A DNA stretch of 64,000 bases from positions 1 to 64,000 of IMG/VR virus record IMGVR_UViG_3300028800_000094. One strand, written 5' to 3'. This document shows, piece after piece, positions 31,387 through 39,576 of the stretch (its first letter is position 1; each line of letters begins with the position of its first letter). The stretch comes from a virus. Under the pieces are notes generated by a model. It was not told where the DNA came from. It worked only from the letters and a program-made list of their open reading frames with translations, and did no database searches. The position numbers were made by a program, and so were the translations under genes.

Positions 31387-33125
31387 TACTGCGTGGCCCC
31401 GACCATACCGCGTGCGATTTCGTCATTAACCCGTTTTTGCTCCTGCAGCACTCGGGTACTGACCGCCTTCGGATCGCCGGTTCCGATCACGTTGACCGTG
31501 GTGCTTTGATTCAGCGTTACGTCCGGTCGACCCTCCTTAATCGCGGCGACAAGCATTTCGTGCGAGTAGGGGTTCTGGCCACGGTTCTCATGCTGAATCA
31601 TCGACCGCGTTAGGGCTTCGGCTACCTTTGGATCGTTAAAATCCAGGTGCTGATCGCGCCCAAACCCGGTCTTCTGAACCAAGTCCCTAATATAACCTTC
31701 GACCGTGGCGACGCTGTTGCCGGCACCTTTCGCGGGCGCATACGTGTTGATGATTTTTTCAATCGTATCAATACCCCTTGACGCGTACCGGCGAAGCTGC
31801 CCCACCATTGCGACGATGCCTTTATAGGCGGTGTCGTAGTAGCGCTCGTGGGATACACCATCAGAGTCCGTGTATTGGATATTGCCAGGATTGTTATTCC
31901 GAATCCCTTTCGCCGGGTTCAGGAGCAGCGGCTCCGAATAAGGTGCGGTCTGCGGGATCGCTAGCTCGACCTTGCTGGGGTTCGGTTTATAAGGGGCCGT
32001 GGGCTCCACAGGCGCGGCCGTGGCAGGCGCTTCGGGGCCGCCGGGGGTGCCAGGGGGCAACTCGGGCTTCGGGGCACCAGAGCGCCTATTTGCCCATTCC
32101 AAAAGGTCGGGAATGTTAGCCGACCAGCCCTGCTTGATTCCGAGCTTGTCGGCGAGCCAGCCCTTCTTGAGCCCCAGGGCTTCATTGGCCTTTTCGCCGG
32201 CTGCTTGATTAAGACCGTGAATGAGGCCGACGTTGGCTGCGGCCCCAGCGAGGGGGAAAATCTTAGCAATGAACCCTAGATAGGGAATCCTCGAAATGGC
32301 CCCCAGCAGCGCAAAGACTCCGCCCAGTGCGACGACCACTTCGGTGGCCATGGCCGGGGTGTTATGCATCTCTTTATTAAAAGCGGCAAACTCGTTAGTG
32401 AGAGCCTGCGTTTTACCAATCATTTTATCGGTAATCGGGAACCAGCCGACGTTCGCCAGATCGGCCAGGGTCTTAAAGCTGGCCTCTAGCGCGTTGATGC
32501 TTTTTGCAAGGTCTTTACCCTTGTTAGAGGCGTCGTCGACGTTGAGCCCGTACTGCTCCTGAATTTTGGCTAGATCCTGCTGGGCCTTGATAAAAGCAGC
32601 CGGGTTATTCATAGCCTGATTGGCGACGTCTGGATTCAGGCCGTAAGTTTCAGACGCTATCCGAAGCGCCAAGGCGCGAGACTTCATTTCAGAAAGTTTG
32701 ACAATGAGGCCGTCGAGCAGCAGCGTTGTGCTAAGGACATTCCCTTTGGCGTCCTTTGTCTGGACGCCCAGAGCCTCTAAATAGCCCAGTTTTTGGGGCT
32801 GCTCGCGTAGAGCGCGCGCGAGATCGGCGACCATATCTGCGCCCTGGCCGGCCTCAAGGCCGATCTGCTTGGCGCCGAAAGCAACTTGCTGAAGGCCCGA
32901 TGCCGTGGACCGCGAATTCTGAGCGGCGTAATAGAGGTGCTCGAATTGCCGGGCGGTCTTTTCGACCATAACCTCGACGGCCGTCGCCGTGGCAACGACT
33001 GCGGCGCCTAGCTTGAGCACCGGAACGGTGGTCGAAGCCACCGCCGAATTGAATTTCCGAAAGCTACTCTCGTCGACGTTAAAGCCGAGGGTGACCAGGA
33101 ATTCCTTGATGGTCTCGCCGGCCAA
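31386..33125 (-). CDS. Tail tape measure protein with lytic (muramidase-like) domain
   Basis: 579 residues from a TTG at 33125 with AAAGGAG upstream, directly after the frameshifted chaperone's stop. N-terminal FLVTLGFNVDESSFRKFNSA and coiled coil are tape-measure features; hydrophobic stretches follow at about 270-310. Then a Pro-rich linker, and GIRNNNPGNIQYTDSDGVSH ... YKGIVAMVGQLRRYASRG, the NNPGNI-type peptidoglycan-degrading domain found in phage structural proteins. It is short for a tape measure, implying a short tail. The lytic domain would open the cell wall during DNA injection. Confidence 0.85.
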   Translation of the reverse strand: MAGETIKEFLVTLGFNVDESSFRKFNSAVASTTVPVLKLGAAVVATATAVEVMVEKTARQFEHLYYAAQNSRSTASGLQQVAFGAKQIGLEAGQGADMVADLARALREQPQKLGYLEALGVQTKDAKGNVLSTTLLLDGLIVKLSEMKSRALALRIASETYGLNPDVANQAMNNPAAFIKAQQDLAKIQEQYGLNVDDASNKGKDLAKSINALEASFKTLADLANVGWFPITDKMIGKTQALTNEFAAFNKEMHNTPAMATEVVVALGGVFALLGAISRIPYLGFIAKIFPLAGAAANVGLIHGLNQAAGEKANEALGLKKGWLADKLGIKQGWSANIPDLLEWANRRSGAPKPELPPGTPGGPEAPATAAPVEPTAPYKPNPSKVELAIPQTAPYSEPLLLNPAKGIRNNNPGNIQYTDSDGVSHERYYDTAYKGIVAMVGQLRRYASRGIDTIEKIINTYAPAKGAGNSVATVEGYIRDLVQKTGFGRDQHLDFNDPKVAEALTRSMIQHENRGQNPYSHEMLVAAIKEGRPDVTLNQSTTVNVIGTGDPKAVSTRVLQEQKRVNDEIARGMVGATQ

Positions 33126-33769
33126 TTAAGTCTCCTTTGAGGCTTCGTAGACTCGGCGCTCGTTCTCAGCCACCGCGTCCAGCTCGTCGTTCATTCGAGC
33201 GATATCGGCGAGATCAAGCGTACCGTCCGTCAAGCTTTCGTAGCGGCACATGCCGGAGCGCACCGGGCGCAGTACCCAGGAGTGCTTTGTCGAGACCAGC
33301 TCGACGTTTATTTCGTGGCCTCTCCCGATGAAGTCTCGGGAGGGCCTAAAGTAAAATTTAAGAGCGAAAGCTCGACCACCTTCCAGATAAGCTGGATGAT
33401 GATTCGGAGATCGTTGAGTTCGGTGTACTGCAACACCCCACTCGACGCCATCACCCCCTGCCAGCCCTGGCCGGCCTTGCGCGCGGTATTACGCAGGCAG
33501 GTCTTTATGATCATGTCGCGGGTGTCTTTCGGCATATCCGCGATCGCCCTGAGCAGGGGGGTGAGAGTATCAGTGGCCTTCAGCTTCAAAAGGTCGGCGA
33601 TCGTCGTGACTTCGCCGGCCTGCTGCTGGCGCAGCAGGCTGAACACGATGTCGGCGGATCCCGCTACGACCGGAAGCAACGGGAAGGCTACGTCGAATTG
33701 TTCGAAGACGTTGAGCTTCGTTGCCCGGTAGGTCTCGCCTGCCAGCTCGAATTCGATGGTGTCGGTCAT
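33126..33769 (-). CDS. Tail assembly chaperone, -1 frameshift fusion product
   Basis: A second reading frame without its own credible start runs to the stop at 33126-33128 and encodes NVELVSTKHSWVLRPVRSGM, CRYESLTDGTLDLADIARMN, DELDAVAENERRVYEASKET. This is typical of the T part of G/GT tail chaperones. A -1 shift on AAATTTT (33359-33353) joins it to the zero frame after residue 139, giving about 214 residues. G and GT proteins wrap the tape measure during tail assembly and are absent from the virion. The fusion is inferred from the signal and conserved gene position. Confidence 0.8.
33308..33769 (-). CDS. Tail assembly chaperone, zero-frame product
   Basis: 153 residues from ATG 33769, which overlaps the tube gene stop. 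An upstream in-frame start at 33826 lies inside the tube gene. Contains FELAGETYRATKLNVFEQFD then VAFPLLPVV and LLRAIADMPKDTRDMIIKTC, the layout of myophage chaperones encoded between tube and tape measure. The C-terminus ends in GPPETSSGEATK just past a frameshift signal. Confidence 0.82.
   Translation of the reverse strand: MTDTIEFELAGETYRATKLNVFEQFDVAFPLLPVVAGSADIVFSLLRQQQAGEVTTIADLLKLKATDTLTPLLRAIADMPKDTRDMIIKTCLRNTARKAGQGWQGVMASSGVLQYTELNDLRIIIQLIWKVVELSLLNFTLGPPETSSGEATK
33317..33359 (-). promoter_or_regulatory. Programmed -1 ribosomal frameshift signal
   Basis: On the minus-strand mRNA: slippery heptamer A AAT TTT at 33359-33353 in the correct phase, then a 6-base spacer. The stem-loop at 33346-33317 follows, with GGCC plus CTCCCGA pairing with TCGGGAG plus GGCC (11 bp, one bulged A, 7-base loop). 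All three canonical elements are present with normal spacing. Confidence 0.85.
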
Positions 33770-34224
33770 TACGCCGACGCCAATCCGATACCGAGCAGTT
33801 CGTCGAGCACGCCTTCGAACATCCATTCGTTGAATTTACCGGCCTTGTCGTAGGTCGGGGCGGTGTTGCGGACGAAGGCGGCCTGCGAGAGTGTAATTAC
33901 GTCGCCGCGCTGGACGTCGGTGATCACAACCGTATTCTGTCCCCAGTTCGCCGATGACGCCGACTGGAATGCGAAGGCGGCCGAGAGTACGGCGTTGATC
34001 GGTGACGTCTTGAGCAGGCGAATGGTAGCCCGTCCAGGCGCAGCCGCGTGGAGCGTCTGCATCGCAGATCCGTCAGCGCCGAAGGTCATTGTGTTGCGAT
34101 CTTCCTTCGGTTCGACCGAAATACCCTCTTCGGTCGGGCCGGAAGATGCGCCGATGGACGTCGCGATGCCGGGGCCAGTGACCGAGGCAACGACGTCCGT
34201 GAAGCTATATGCGCCGAGCGCCAT
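33769..34224 (-). CDS. Tail tube protein (DUF3277 type)
   Basis: 151 residues. MALGAYSFTDVVASVTGPGI, EGISVEPKEDRNTMTFGADG, HAAAPGRATIRLLKTSPINA and KFNEWMFEGVLDELLG are characteristic of DUF3277 tube proteins, which follow the sheath gene in myophages. It polymerises into the inner tube through which DNA passes. Confidence 0.88.
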   Translation of the reverse strand: MALGAYSFTDVVASVTGPGIATSIGASSGPTEEGISVEPKEDRNTMTFGADGSAMQTLHAAAPGRATIRLLKTSPINAVLSAAFAFQSASSANWGQNTVVITDVQRGDVITLSQAAFVRNTAPTYDKAGKFNEWMFEGVLDELLGIGLASA

Positions 34225-34236
34225 TGTGGTCTCCTG

Positions 34237-36069
34237 TTACTGATTGACTGTGACGTTGATCTGAACGTCGTTGACGGCGCCGGCCTCTTTCGCTGCCACC
34301 TGGAACAGCACCGACTTGCGCGCGGCGCGATCCGAGAGCGCTTGCGAACTGATGGGAGGCTGGTAAATGTAATAGCCCTGTTTGAGGAAATCGCCCTCGG
34401 AGAGCTGACCGAAGCCGCCCGAATTCCAAACACCGGGCGCCAGGAATCCGTTGACGACGCCCTGCTGGCACGAGCCGGCGATCGTGGTGCCGATAAGGTG
34501 CATGCCGGCGTCGGTCTGCGGGATCTTCGTCCCGGCGGTGTAAAGCAGATTGAACACATCCGTCTGGATGCGATTGCCGAGCCAGTCCGAGTTCCAGACT
34601 TCGTCGATATAATGACCGTCGGCAACGTAACCGTTGACGATGATCGCGGTATCGTTCGCGAACTGCGCGGTGTAATTGTAGCGGTTCGAGTCGAGGTTCG
34701 CCGACTGGCTCGTGGTGAGGATTTCTGACGCGATGCCCGGAGTCTGCTGCCACTGGAAATTGATCGTCGTATTCGAGCCGTTGTAATTGACCGTAACGCC
34801 CCGGCCGAAGTAAGAGGCCGCCGCATAGGGATCGGTGCTCGAATAGACCGCGAAGGACCGCAGATAGTTCAGATGCTTGAGCTGATACCCGATCGACGTG
34901 GTATCGTTCGACGTAATCGCGGCGCCCTCATTGGTCGTTACGCCAAACAAGTGCTTTTGTGTCGATGCCTCGACATAGGCTGCGATCGTCAGGGCATAGG
35001 CATCAGTGAAGTCGACGTTTGCCGTGCCTGCGGCAAACATCACACCGTAAAAAGAAACCATCCCGTCGAGGATAGTGAGCGCGGCCAGGGGGGTCTCTGC
35101 CGCAATACCATTGGCGACATAGGCGCCGGAAGAAGTCGAGAGGCCCGCGAGCATCGCGGAGACGTCGGTACCCGTACCGCCCGAGAGGGTGGCGCCGGAG
35201 AGCGCCGGGTAGGTCGCGGAGTGCGCCAGCGTATAGGCGTTGCCGGCGGTGCCGGTCGCAACCGACGTGATGTATATCTTGGTCCCGACCGACGTATAGG
35301 TCATCTTGACCAAATTGGCATCGGAGGATGCCGAGAGAAGGGCGAGGGTGGACGCCTGGGTAATCGCGGCCGTCCCACCGATGTTGACTTGGTTCCCGGT
35401 CGCGCCCGAGGCTACGAACGTGACGACCGTACCCTGGATCGTCATAGTGTCGTTTGCGGTCGGCTGGCCGGTAAAGTTGATAAAGCCGGTCGCGCGGGGC
35501 GCCGTCAGGAAGCCCATGGACGACGACGTCCCGGTCGTACCCGACTGGAATTCGAAGTTGCCGGTCGTTGCGTTGAACGTGCAGGTCGCACCGGACGACG
35601 CGGAATTGAGCGCCGTCGCGATAACCGTTGCGACGCCGTTCATATTCGTGATCGCACCGAAGTTCAGGCCGGTAATCGAAGTCGGAACCCCGTCGATCGT
35701 AATGAAGAACGCACCGGATGTAACGGGCGTCCAGGCTCCCGCGAGGAGGTTCGCGGCGGAGACCGGCCCACCATAGAGCTGGCCCGGCGTCGCCGCTTGA
35801 GCCCAGCGCCCGATATATAGCTGAGTCGGGCTCGGGTTCTGTGCGAAGAAGTCCGTGGCCGCGAGCGTCTCGGGAGCAGTCGTACCGAAGTCGGTCTCGA
35901 CCGCCGTCAAGCCGGAATATGACTTGTAGCGCGTCACGACATCGATAACCGCCGAGTCGCCGACGATCATGCAGGAGTTGAGGTTCGTTCCCTGAGCCGC
36001 GCTCGGCGTCAACGTAACGCTAACGCTGATCAGCTTCGAAACGGGAAGCCCTTGAATGGTGCTGGTCAT
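34237..36069 (-). CDS. Tail sheath protein (DUF3383 type)
   Basis: 610 residues. N-terminal MTSTIQGLPVSKLISVSVTL, YKSYSGLTAVETDFGTTAPE and SPTQLYIGRW are standard DUF3383 features. The C-terminal YNYTAQFANDTAIIVNGYVA and YIYQPPISSQALSDRAARKS form the conserved polymerisation domain. The middle (about 110-290) holds an inserted Gly/Thr/Ala-rich region likely exposed on the sheath surface. Contractile sheath confirms myovirus morphology. Confidence 0.93.
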   Translation of the reverse strand: MTSTIQGLPVSKLISVSVTLTPSAAQGTNLNSCMIVGDSAVIDVVTRYKSYSGLTAVETDFGTTAPETLAATDFFAQNPSPTQLYIGRWAQAATPGQLYGGPVSAANLLAGAWTPVTSGAFFITIDGVPTSITGLNFGAITNMNGVATVIATALNSASSGATCTFNATTGNFEFQSGTTGTSSSMGFLTAPRATGFINFTGQPTANDTMTIQGTVVTFVASGATGNQVNIGGTAAITQASTLALLSASSDANLVKMTYTSVGTKIYITSVATGTAGNAYTLAHSATYPALSGATLSGGTGTDVSAMLAGLSTSSGAYVANGIAAETPLAALTILDGMVSFYGVMFAAGTANVDFTDAYALTIAAYVEASTQKHLFGVTTNEGAAITSNDTTSIGYQLKHLNYLRSFAVYSSTDPYAAASYFGRGVTVNYNGSNTTINFQWQQTPGIASEILTTSQSANLDSNRYNYTAQFANDTAIIVNGYVADGHYIDEVWNSDWLGNRIQTDVFNLLYTAGTKIPQTDAGMHLIGTTIAGSCQQGVVNGFLAPGVWNSGGFGQLSEGDFLKQGYYIYQPPISSQALSDRAARKSVLFQVAAKEAGAVNDVQINVTVNQ

Positions 36070-36070
36070 A

Positions 36071-36685
36071 TCATTGACTCACATGGATTGTTTCGGAGAT
36101 GATGTCGGTCGCCGCATTATTGACGTCCAGTTCGATATCGGCCGACTCGACCGAGAGCACCGGATAGTTGCGCACAACGATGCGACGCAGATGAAGCGAG
36201 AGATCAACGCGGTAAAGCCAGCGCTGTTTAAGCAGGCTCGGCACCGTCACCATTTCGTTGCAGGCGACGAAGGCGAACCCATTCTGCTGCAGCAGCTCAA
36301 GGTTTTGCGGGATGGCCGTCCCATCCCTGAGCAACGAAGACAGCGCATCGGCTTCGCTATTGCCGGTCGCGCCTAGATCATAAAAGCTGCAGAGCACGTG
36401 CAGATTTTCGTGGCGCTGGAGCTGAGTGCCAAGCTCGTCGCTGATAAACGCCGTGTAGGGATAAACGTCGGATTCGCGCGACGCGATTCCGAAGGCCATC
36501 CAGGCGACTCCAGCGTCCGGGATATTCGGAGGCTCCGGTTGCCAGCGCGGGCGCACCAGCTTGCCGTCCATTCCCGTAATGCCGACCATCCAGCCCTGGA
36601 GGAAGTTTAGGAGGGCCTGACCTTCAAGCGGCGCTGGGGAAGCCGCTGGCCGAAGCGGGCCTCCGGTCGCTGAAGTGTTGCCCAT
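36071..36685 (-). CDS. Neck/tail terminator-like protein (gp12-like)
   Basis: 204 residues. PRWQPEPPNIPDAGVAWMAF, YPYTAFISDELGTQLQRHEN and SFYDLGATGNSEADALSSLL match the LIC_12616/gp12-like neck terminator group found immediately upstream of DUF3383 sheath genes. It probably caps the tail tube or joins it to the neck. Confidence 0.75.
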   Translation of the reverse strand: MGNTSATGGPLRPAASPAPLEGQALLNFLQGWMVGITGMDGKLVRPRWQPEPPNIPDAGVAWMAFGIASRESDVYPYTAFISDELGTQLQRHENLHVLCSFYDLGATGNSEADALSSLLRDGTAIPQNLELLQQNGFAFVACNEMVTVPSLLKQRWLYRVDLSLHLRRIVVRNYPVLSVESADIELDVNNAATDIISETIHVSQ

Positions 36686-36686
36686 C

Positions 36687-37031
36687 TTACTGGCTTAGAT
36701 CGGTCGACCACTCAAGGCAGTGGAACTTATCCCCGGTTGTCCCAGAGATATTCCAGGCTGCGGTCGTCAGGGGGAAACCAGGGGGTGGAAAATGCTCGCC
36801 GGGCTCGACTACCCAGCCATCGGCTGTCGCGTCGCCGCCGAGCACATTGATGCGCATGGCATTCGAGCCCTGGTTCTGAAAGACCACGCCAGCGCGATCG
36901 GTGTTCGCCGCGAGAAGGACTTCGCTATCGCCGGTGGTGGCGATAGCGGCCGACGCGGACGACGGCGACTCCTGCCCGGCTACAATGATGAGCTGGGCGA
37001 CGCCGTTTCCGTCTTTGACGTAGATCAGCAT
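36687..37031 (-). CDS. Structural protein of unknown role
   Basis: 114 residues. Beta-rich; VLLANTDRAGVVFQNQGSNA-type motif (strand-loop with FQN) followed by DGWVVEPGEHFPPPGFPLTT resembles small virion decoration or neck proteins. Located within the neck gene cluster. No firm family. Confidence 0.6.
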   Translation of the reverse strand: MLIYVKDGNGVAQLIIVAGQESPSSASAAIATTGDSEVLLAANTDRAGVVFQNQGSNAMRINVLGGDATADGWVVEPGEHFPPPGFPLTTAAWNISGTTGDKFHCLEWSTDLSQ

Positions 37032-37032
37032 T

Positions 37033-37482
37033 TCATAAGATTCCGATTAAGCCTGATTGTAGCGGGCCTATGAACACAAGCTCGCCGGGCGCGGGGAGAT
37101 CCGTCTGGGGCTGCACGTCGATGAAGTCCATCGAGGTTGCTTCGGCCTGGACGAATCCGCGTCCGAATTGCGGGTAAGGATCGACCTTGCTGATAACGAA
37201 ACGGTCGCCGGCCCATACTACGATGTCGGGCTGGTAGCCGGGCGCCGGGCCGCGAAGCGCGAATCGCGTCACGATCGTAAGGCTGCGCCCCATCGTCTGC
37301 TGGTCGTCTTTACGGTCCAGATCGTCGGGGGTGGAGTCGGTAACGACGCCGATGGCGGAAAGAGCGAGGGTGGTAATGGAGGCCACTCCATTACTGCCCA
37401 TCGTCTGTGTCCGACGCAACACCGGAAACTGCGTCGCCAGTAACGGATCGATCAACACTTCGGCGACGTCGAGCTGGGCCAT
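37033..37482 (-). CDS. Head-tail connection/neck protein candidate
   Basis: 149 residues. PLLATQFPVLRRTQTMGSNG, SLTIVTRFALRGPAPGYQPD and IVVWAGDRFVISKVDPYPQF, then GFVQAEATSMDFID, are conserved in the neck clusters of DUF3383-sheath phages; I know no assigned function. Position between connector and terminator genes suggests a head-completion or adaptor role. Confidence 0.65.
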   Translation of the reverse strand: MAQLDVAEVLIDPLLATQFPVLRRTQTMGSNGVASITTLALSAIGVVTDSTPDDLDRKDDQQTMGRSLTIVTRFALRGPAPGYQPDIVVWAGDRFVISKVDPYPQFGRGFVQAEATSMDFIDVQPQTDLPAPGELVFIGPLQSGLIGIL

Positions 37483-37585
37483 GGAGTTTGCTTTCGAGGA
37501 GCGCGATCTCGCGCTTCAGACGATTGGCGACGTCGCTGCCTTTGGCTTCAACGAGTTGATCCCGAAGCCCGGCAACCGCAGACAC
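37391..37585 (-). CDS. Possible small overlapping gene
   Basis: 64 residues from a GTG at 37585 with AAGGA upstream. AGLRDQLVEAKGSDVANRLK then REIALLESKLHGP looks like a real amphipathic helix, but the last third overlaps the next gene's start by 92 bases in another frame. It fills the otherwise empty 37483-37547. Weak call. Confidence 0.3.
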   Translation of the reverse strand: MSAVAGLRDQLVEAKGSDVANRLKREIALLESKLHGPARRRRSVDRSVTGDAVSGVASDTDDGQ

Positions 37586-37829
37586 GATGGTCCTTCGAAC
37601 CGCCCGCGCGCTTCGTCGCTTTCCAGGCATCATTCACACCGAGTTTTTCGCGGCCGACCTTCACAGCTTCAGCACGGCTGGATGCCTCCGAAGCGTCGAA
37701 TCTGATATCGCGCTTCGGTGGTATCTTTTCGAATACGTACCACTCGTCGCTTTCGCGCCTAGCGTCCCAGTCTTTCAGGGTGTCTTGAATCAGGCGGCCA
37801 GCGCGGAGGTGGATATGGACTTCGCGCAA
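37548..37829 (-). CDS. Hypothetical protein of the HIHV family, diverged copy
   Basis: 93 residues. Begins MREVHIHLRAGRLIQDTLKD, matching the N-terminus of the next two genes, then diverges (DEWYVFEKIPPKRDIRFDAS). Third member of a tandem set of short proteins sharing a His-rich N-terminus. Function unknown. Confidence 0.55.
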   Translation of the reverse strand: MREVHIHLRAGRLIQDTLKDWDARRESDEWYVFEKIPPKRDIRFDASEASSRAEAVKVGREKLGVNDAWKATKRAGGSKDHRVCGCRASGSTR

Positions 37830-38207
37830 TTACATCCGACCAATCTTGTTAACCGGCTTGCCGCCGAGGATCTGGGGCGTGACGCGAACCGTCGACGCAC
37901 CGGACTCACGTGCGGCGATCTCGGCCTCCATCTTTTTCTTCGTCTCGGGATCCGATTCCTTCTTCACGAATTCCTTTAACTGGACAGTCGTGTAGCCCGG
38001 ATACATCCGGGCATCTTTTGCCTTGTTTCGGTTGAGCCACGCCTGGGCTTCTTCCTTCGAACTGAACCGGCCGCTGATCGGCGTGTCGCTCGATCCCCGA
38101 ACGACGAACCAGCCGCCGAGCATCTTGTTCTGAACGATCCGAACTTCGCCGGCATCGCGCGTCGCGCGTGGGTGGTTATGGACGTGGATATGGACTTCGC
38201 GCATCAT
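37830..38207 (-). CDS. Hypothetical protein with HIHVHNHP N-terminus
   Basis: 125 residues (two consecutive ATG codons at the start). REVHIHVHNHPRATRDAGEV is identical over 12 residues to the next gene's N-terminus. The remainder includes WFVVRGSSDTPISGRFSSKE (a small beta domain) and a charged helix. Similar short proteins beginning with alternating His/hydrophobic strands occur among phage head genes. Metal binding by the HxHxHxH strand is plausible. Confidence 0.6.
   Translation of the reverse strand: MMREVHIHVHNHPRATRDAGEVRIVQNKMLGGWFVVRGSSDTPISGRFSSKEEAQAWLNRNKAKDARMYPGYTTVQLKEFVKKESDPETKKKMEAEIAARESGASTVRVTPQILGGKPVNKIGRM
38153..38195. repeat. 43-bp direct repeat, copy 1
   Basis: Identical to 38374-38416, 221 bases away. 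Encodes the VHIHVHNHPRATRD start of the two neighbouring genes on the minus strand. Perfect nucleotide identity at synonymous positions shows a recent duplication or gene conversion. Confidence 0.9.
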
Positions 38208-38428
38208 TACCCGACTTCAGCTTTCGCCTTGCGCAGTGCTTCAGACGCGTTGTGCGCGATCACGTAAATAGGGCGGTATGCACCGACTCCGCCGTTCAGA
38301 ATCCAATGCTCGACCGTCCAGTGACCTGTCTGAGCTTCCTTGGCCTGCCCCCAGCGGTGTGCAATATCCTTAACATCGCGCGTCGCGCGTGGGTGGTTAT
38401 GGACGTGGATATGGACCGCGCGAGCCAT
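38207..38428 (-). CDS. Hypothetical protein with HIHVHNHP N-terminus
   Basis: 73 residues from ATG 38428 (GAAAGG upstream); a longer frame to 38482 overlaps the neighbour. ARAVHIHVHNHPRATRDVKD then GHWTVEHWILNGGVGAYRPI. Paralogue of 37830-38207 at its N-terminus. The TAA overlaps the next ATG. Confidence 0.6.
   Translation of the reverse strand: MARAVHIHVHNHPRATRDVKDIAHRWGQAKEAQTGHWTVEHWILNGGVGAYRPIYVIAHNASEALRKAKAEVG
38374..38416. repeat. 43-bp direct repeat, copy 2
   Basis: Second perfect copy of the 43-base sequence at 38153-38195. Weaker relatives (GTGGATATGGAC) occur at about 37810 and 43335, where they also encode His-rich strands. Confidence 0.9.
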
Positions 38429-38429
38429 T

Positions 38430-38918
38430 CTATACCTTTCGGATGACGTAATTGACCGCACCCTGCATTTGGGCCGTGTCAACGAGGGTGTTTGTCCGCG
38501 TCACCCCCCTGCGCTTGCGAGCGGCCAAGGTCTTGGGTGACAGGGGGGGCGGTGTATTGGACCCGATTTTGGCCTTGACCGAGTCGCGGCCCTTTATGCC
38601 GGCCGCGTTCAAAGCCTTTTCTGTGGCCCCAGGCTTACCTTCTAGGGCGTAGCCGGCTGCTTGCTTTAAGTAGCCGGCAATGGGGTCTTTTGCCTCGCGC
38701 ACGCCCGGCGCAAGGGTCGGGCGCGCGGGGATATTGACTTCCGGCGCTCCATGCTCGTGGATATAGAGCAGAGCAGCCGAGTTGATCGGATCGCCTTTGC
38801 GGTAATTCTTTTCCTGCGGAATCCCGACCATCACCTTTTGGGAGGCCAGGAGCTTCACGCCTTCAGCTATGCGGGCAAGATGATCAAGGGTTTTAACGAC
38901 GCCGGATTTAATAGGCAT
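38430..38918 (-). CDS. Neck/tail completion protein (HK97 gp10-like)
   Basis: 162 residues from ATG 38918, overlapping the preceding stop. KVMVGIPQEKNYRKGDPINS then AALLYIHEHGAPEVNIPARP, TLAPGVREAKD is the classic pattern of gp10-type head-tail completion proteins (IPxRPF-like loop). The C-terminus LSPKTLAARKRRGVTRTNTL, VDTAQMQGAVNYVIRK also fits the family. Confidence 0.8.
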   Translation of the reverse strand: MPIKSGVVKTLDHLARIAEGVKLLASQKVMVGIPQEKNYRKGDPINSAALLYIHEHGAPEVNIPARPTLAPGVREAKDPIAGYLKQAAGYALEGKPGATEKALNAAGIKGRDSVKAKIGSNTPPPLSPKTLAARKRRGVTRTNTLVDTAQMQGAVNYVIRKV

Positions 38919-39388
38919 TAGTTGCTTCCAAACTGCTGCCCGCCCCAGACTACGGCGCCCGAGAGGCCGAAGCCCTCGCAATTGGAGCCGGAAACGTTGA
39001 TCGGCCCGGCTCCGAAGAGTCGGATCATATATTTGTAGCGGGTTCCGTACACCGTCGTGTTCCAATGGCTGGAATCGGGATCCGCGCCGGCACCGGTGTC
39101 GTAATTGACGGAAACCTTGTCGACCGACTTGGCCGAGACCGGGCCTCCAGCGACGCCGGGGGCGCCGCCGAAGCTTGCCGCGTCGGCGGCCTGCTTCTCA
39201 AGGACGAGGTTGTGGCAAGTGAACAGCTCGACGCCGATATTAAGGCTTGAGCCCCAGCGCAGCGCGTTGACGAACTTATAGGCCACCGTCAGCCAAAAAT
39301 TGATCTGGCTATCGGTGTACACCCCCCTGTCTCCAAACTCGGGGAAGTCCGACCGAAGCTGCGATGGGGTTACGACCGGAAGCGTCAT
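38918..39388 (-). CDS. Head-tail adaptor protein (DUF4054 type)
   Basis: 156 residues. VTPSQLRSDFPEFGDRGVYT, DSQINFWLTVAYKFVNALRW and GVELFTCHNLVLEKQAADAA match DUF4054 head-tail adaptors; the tail has YKYMIRLFGAGPINVSG. Attaches to the portal ring. Confidence 0.85.
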   Translation of the reverse strand: MTLPVVTPSQLRSDFPEFGDRGVYTDSQINFWLTVAYKFVNALRWGSSLNIGVELFTCHNLVLEKQAADAASFGGAPGVAGGPVSAKSVDKVSVNYDTGAGADPDSSHWNTTVYGTRYKYMIRLFGAGPINVSGSNCEGFGLSGAVVWGGQQFGSN

Positions 39389-39576
39389 TTCCCAAACTTC
39401 GACTTCATATCGGCGATTGTAAAGGCGGCCGGGAGGCCGGTAGGGGCCTCGTCACGGCCGTGCGTGCCGCCGAAAGGGTCGCCGGGGCGGTCGTAGGGTA
39501 GCAAGGGTGAATCGGCGCTACGACGCGCCTGTGCGAGCCCGGTGTCGACGGTTTGGGCCTTGGGATCAGGCGGCAT
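39385..39576 (-). CDS. Small hypothetical head-region protein
   Basis: 63 residues from ATG 39576. Pro/Arg/Asp-rich and likely disordered (PPDPKAQTVDTGLAQARRSA, DRPGDPFGGTHGRDE). Overlaps both neighbours slightly. Function unknown. Confidence 0.5.
   Translation of the reverse strand: MPPDPKAQTVDTGLAQARRSADSPLLPYDRPGDPFGGTHGRDEAPTGLPAAFTIADMKSKFGK

Noticed and set aside
34873-35820. 315-codon plus-strand ORF opposite the tail sheath
   Set aside because: Arg/Gly-rich shadow; the sheath assignment is secure.
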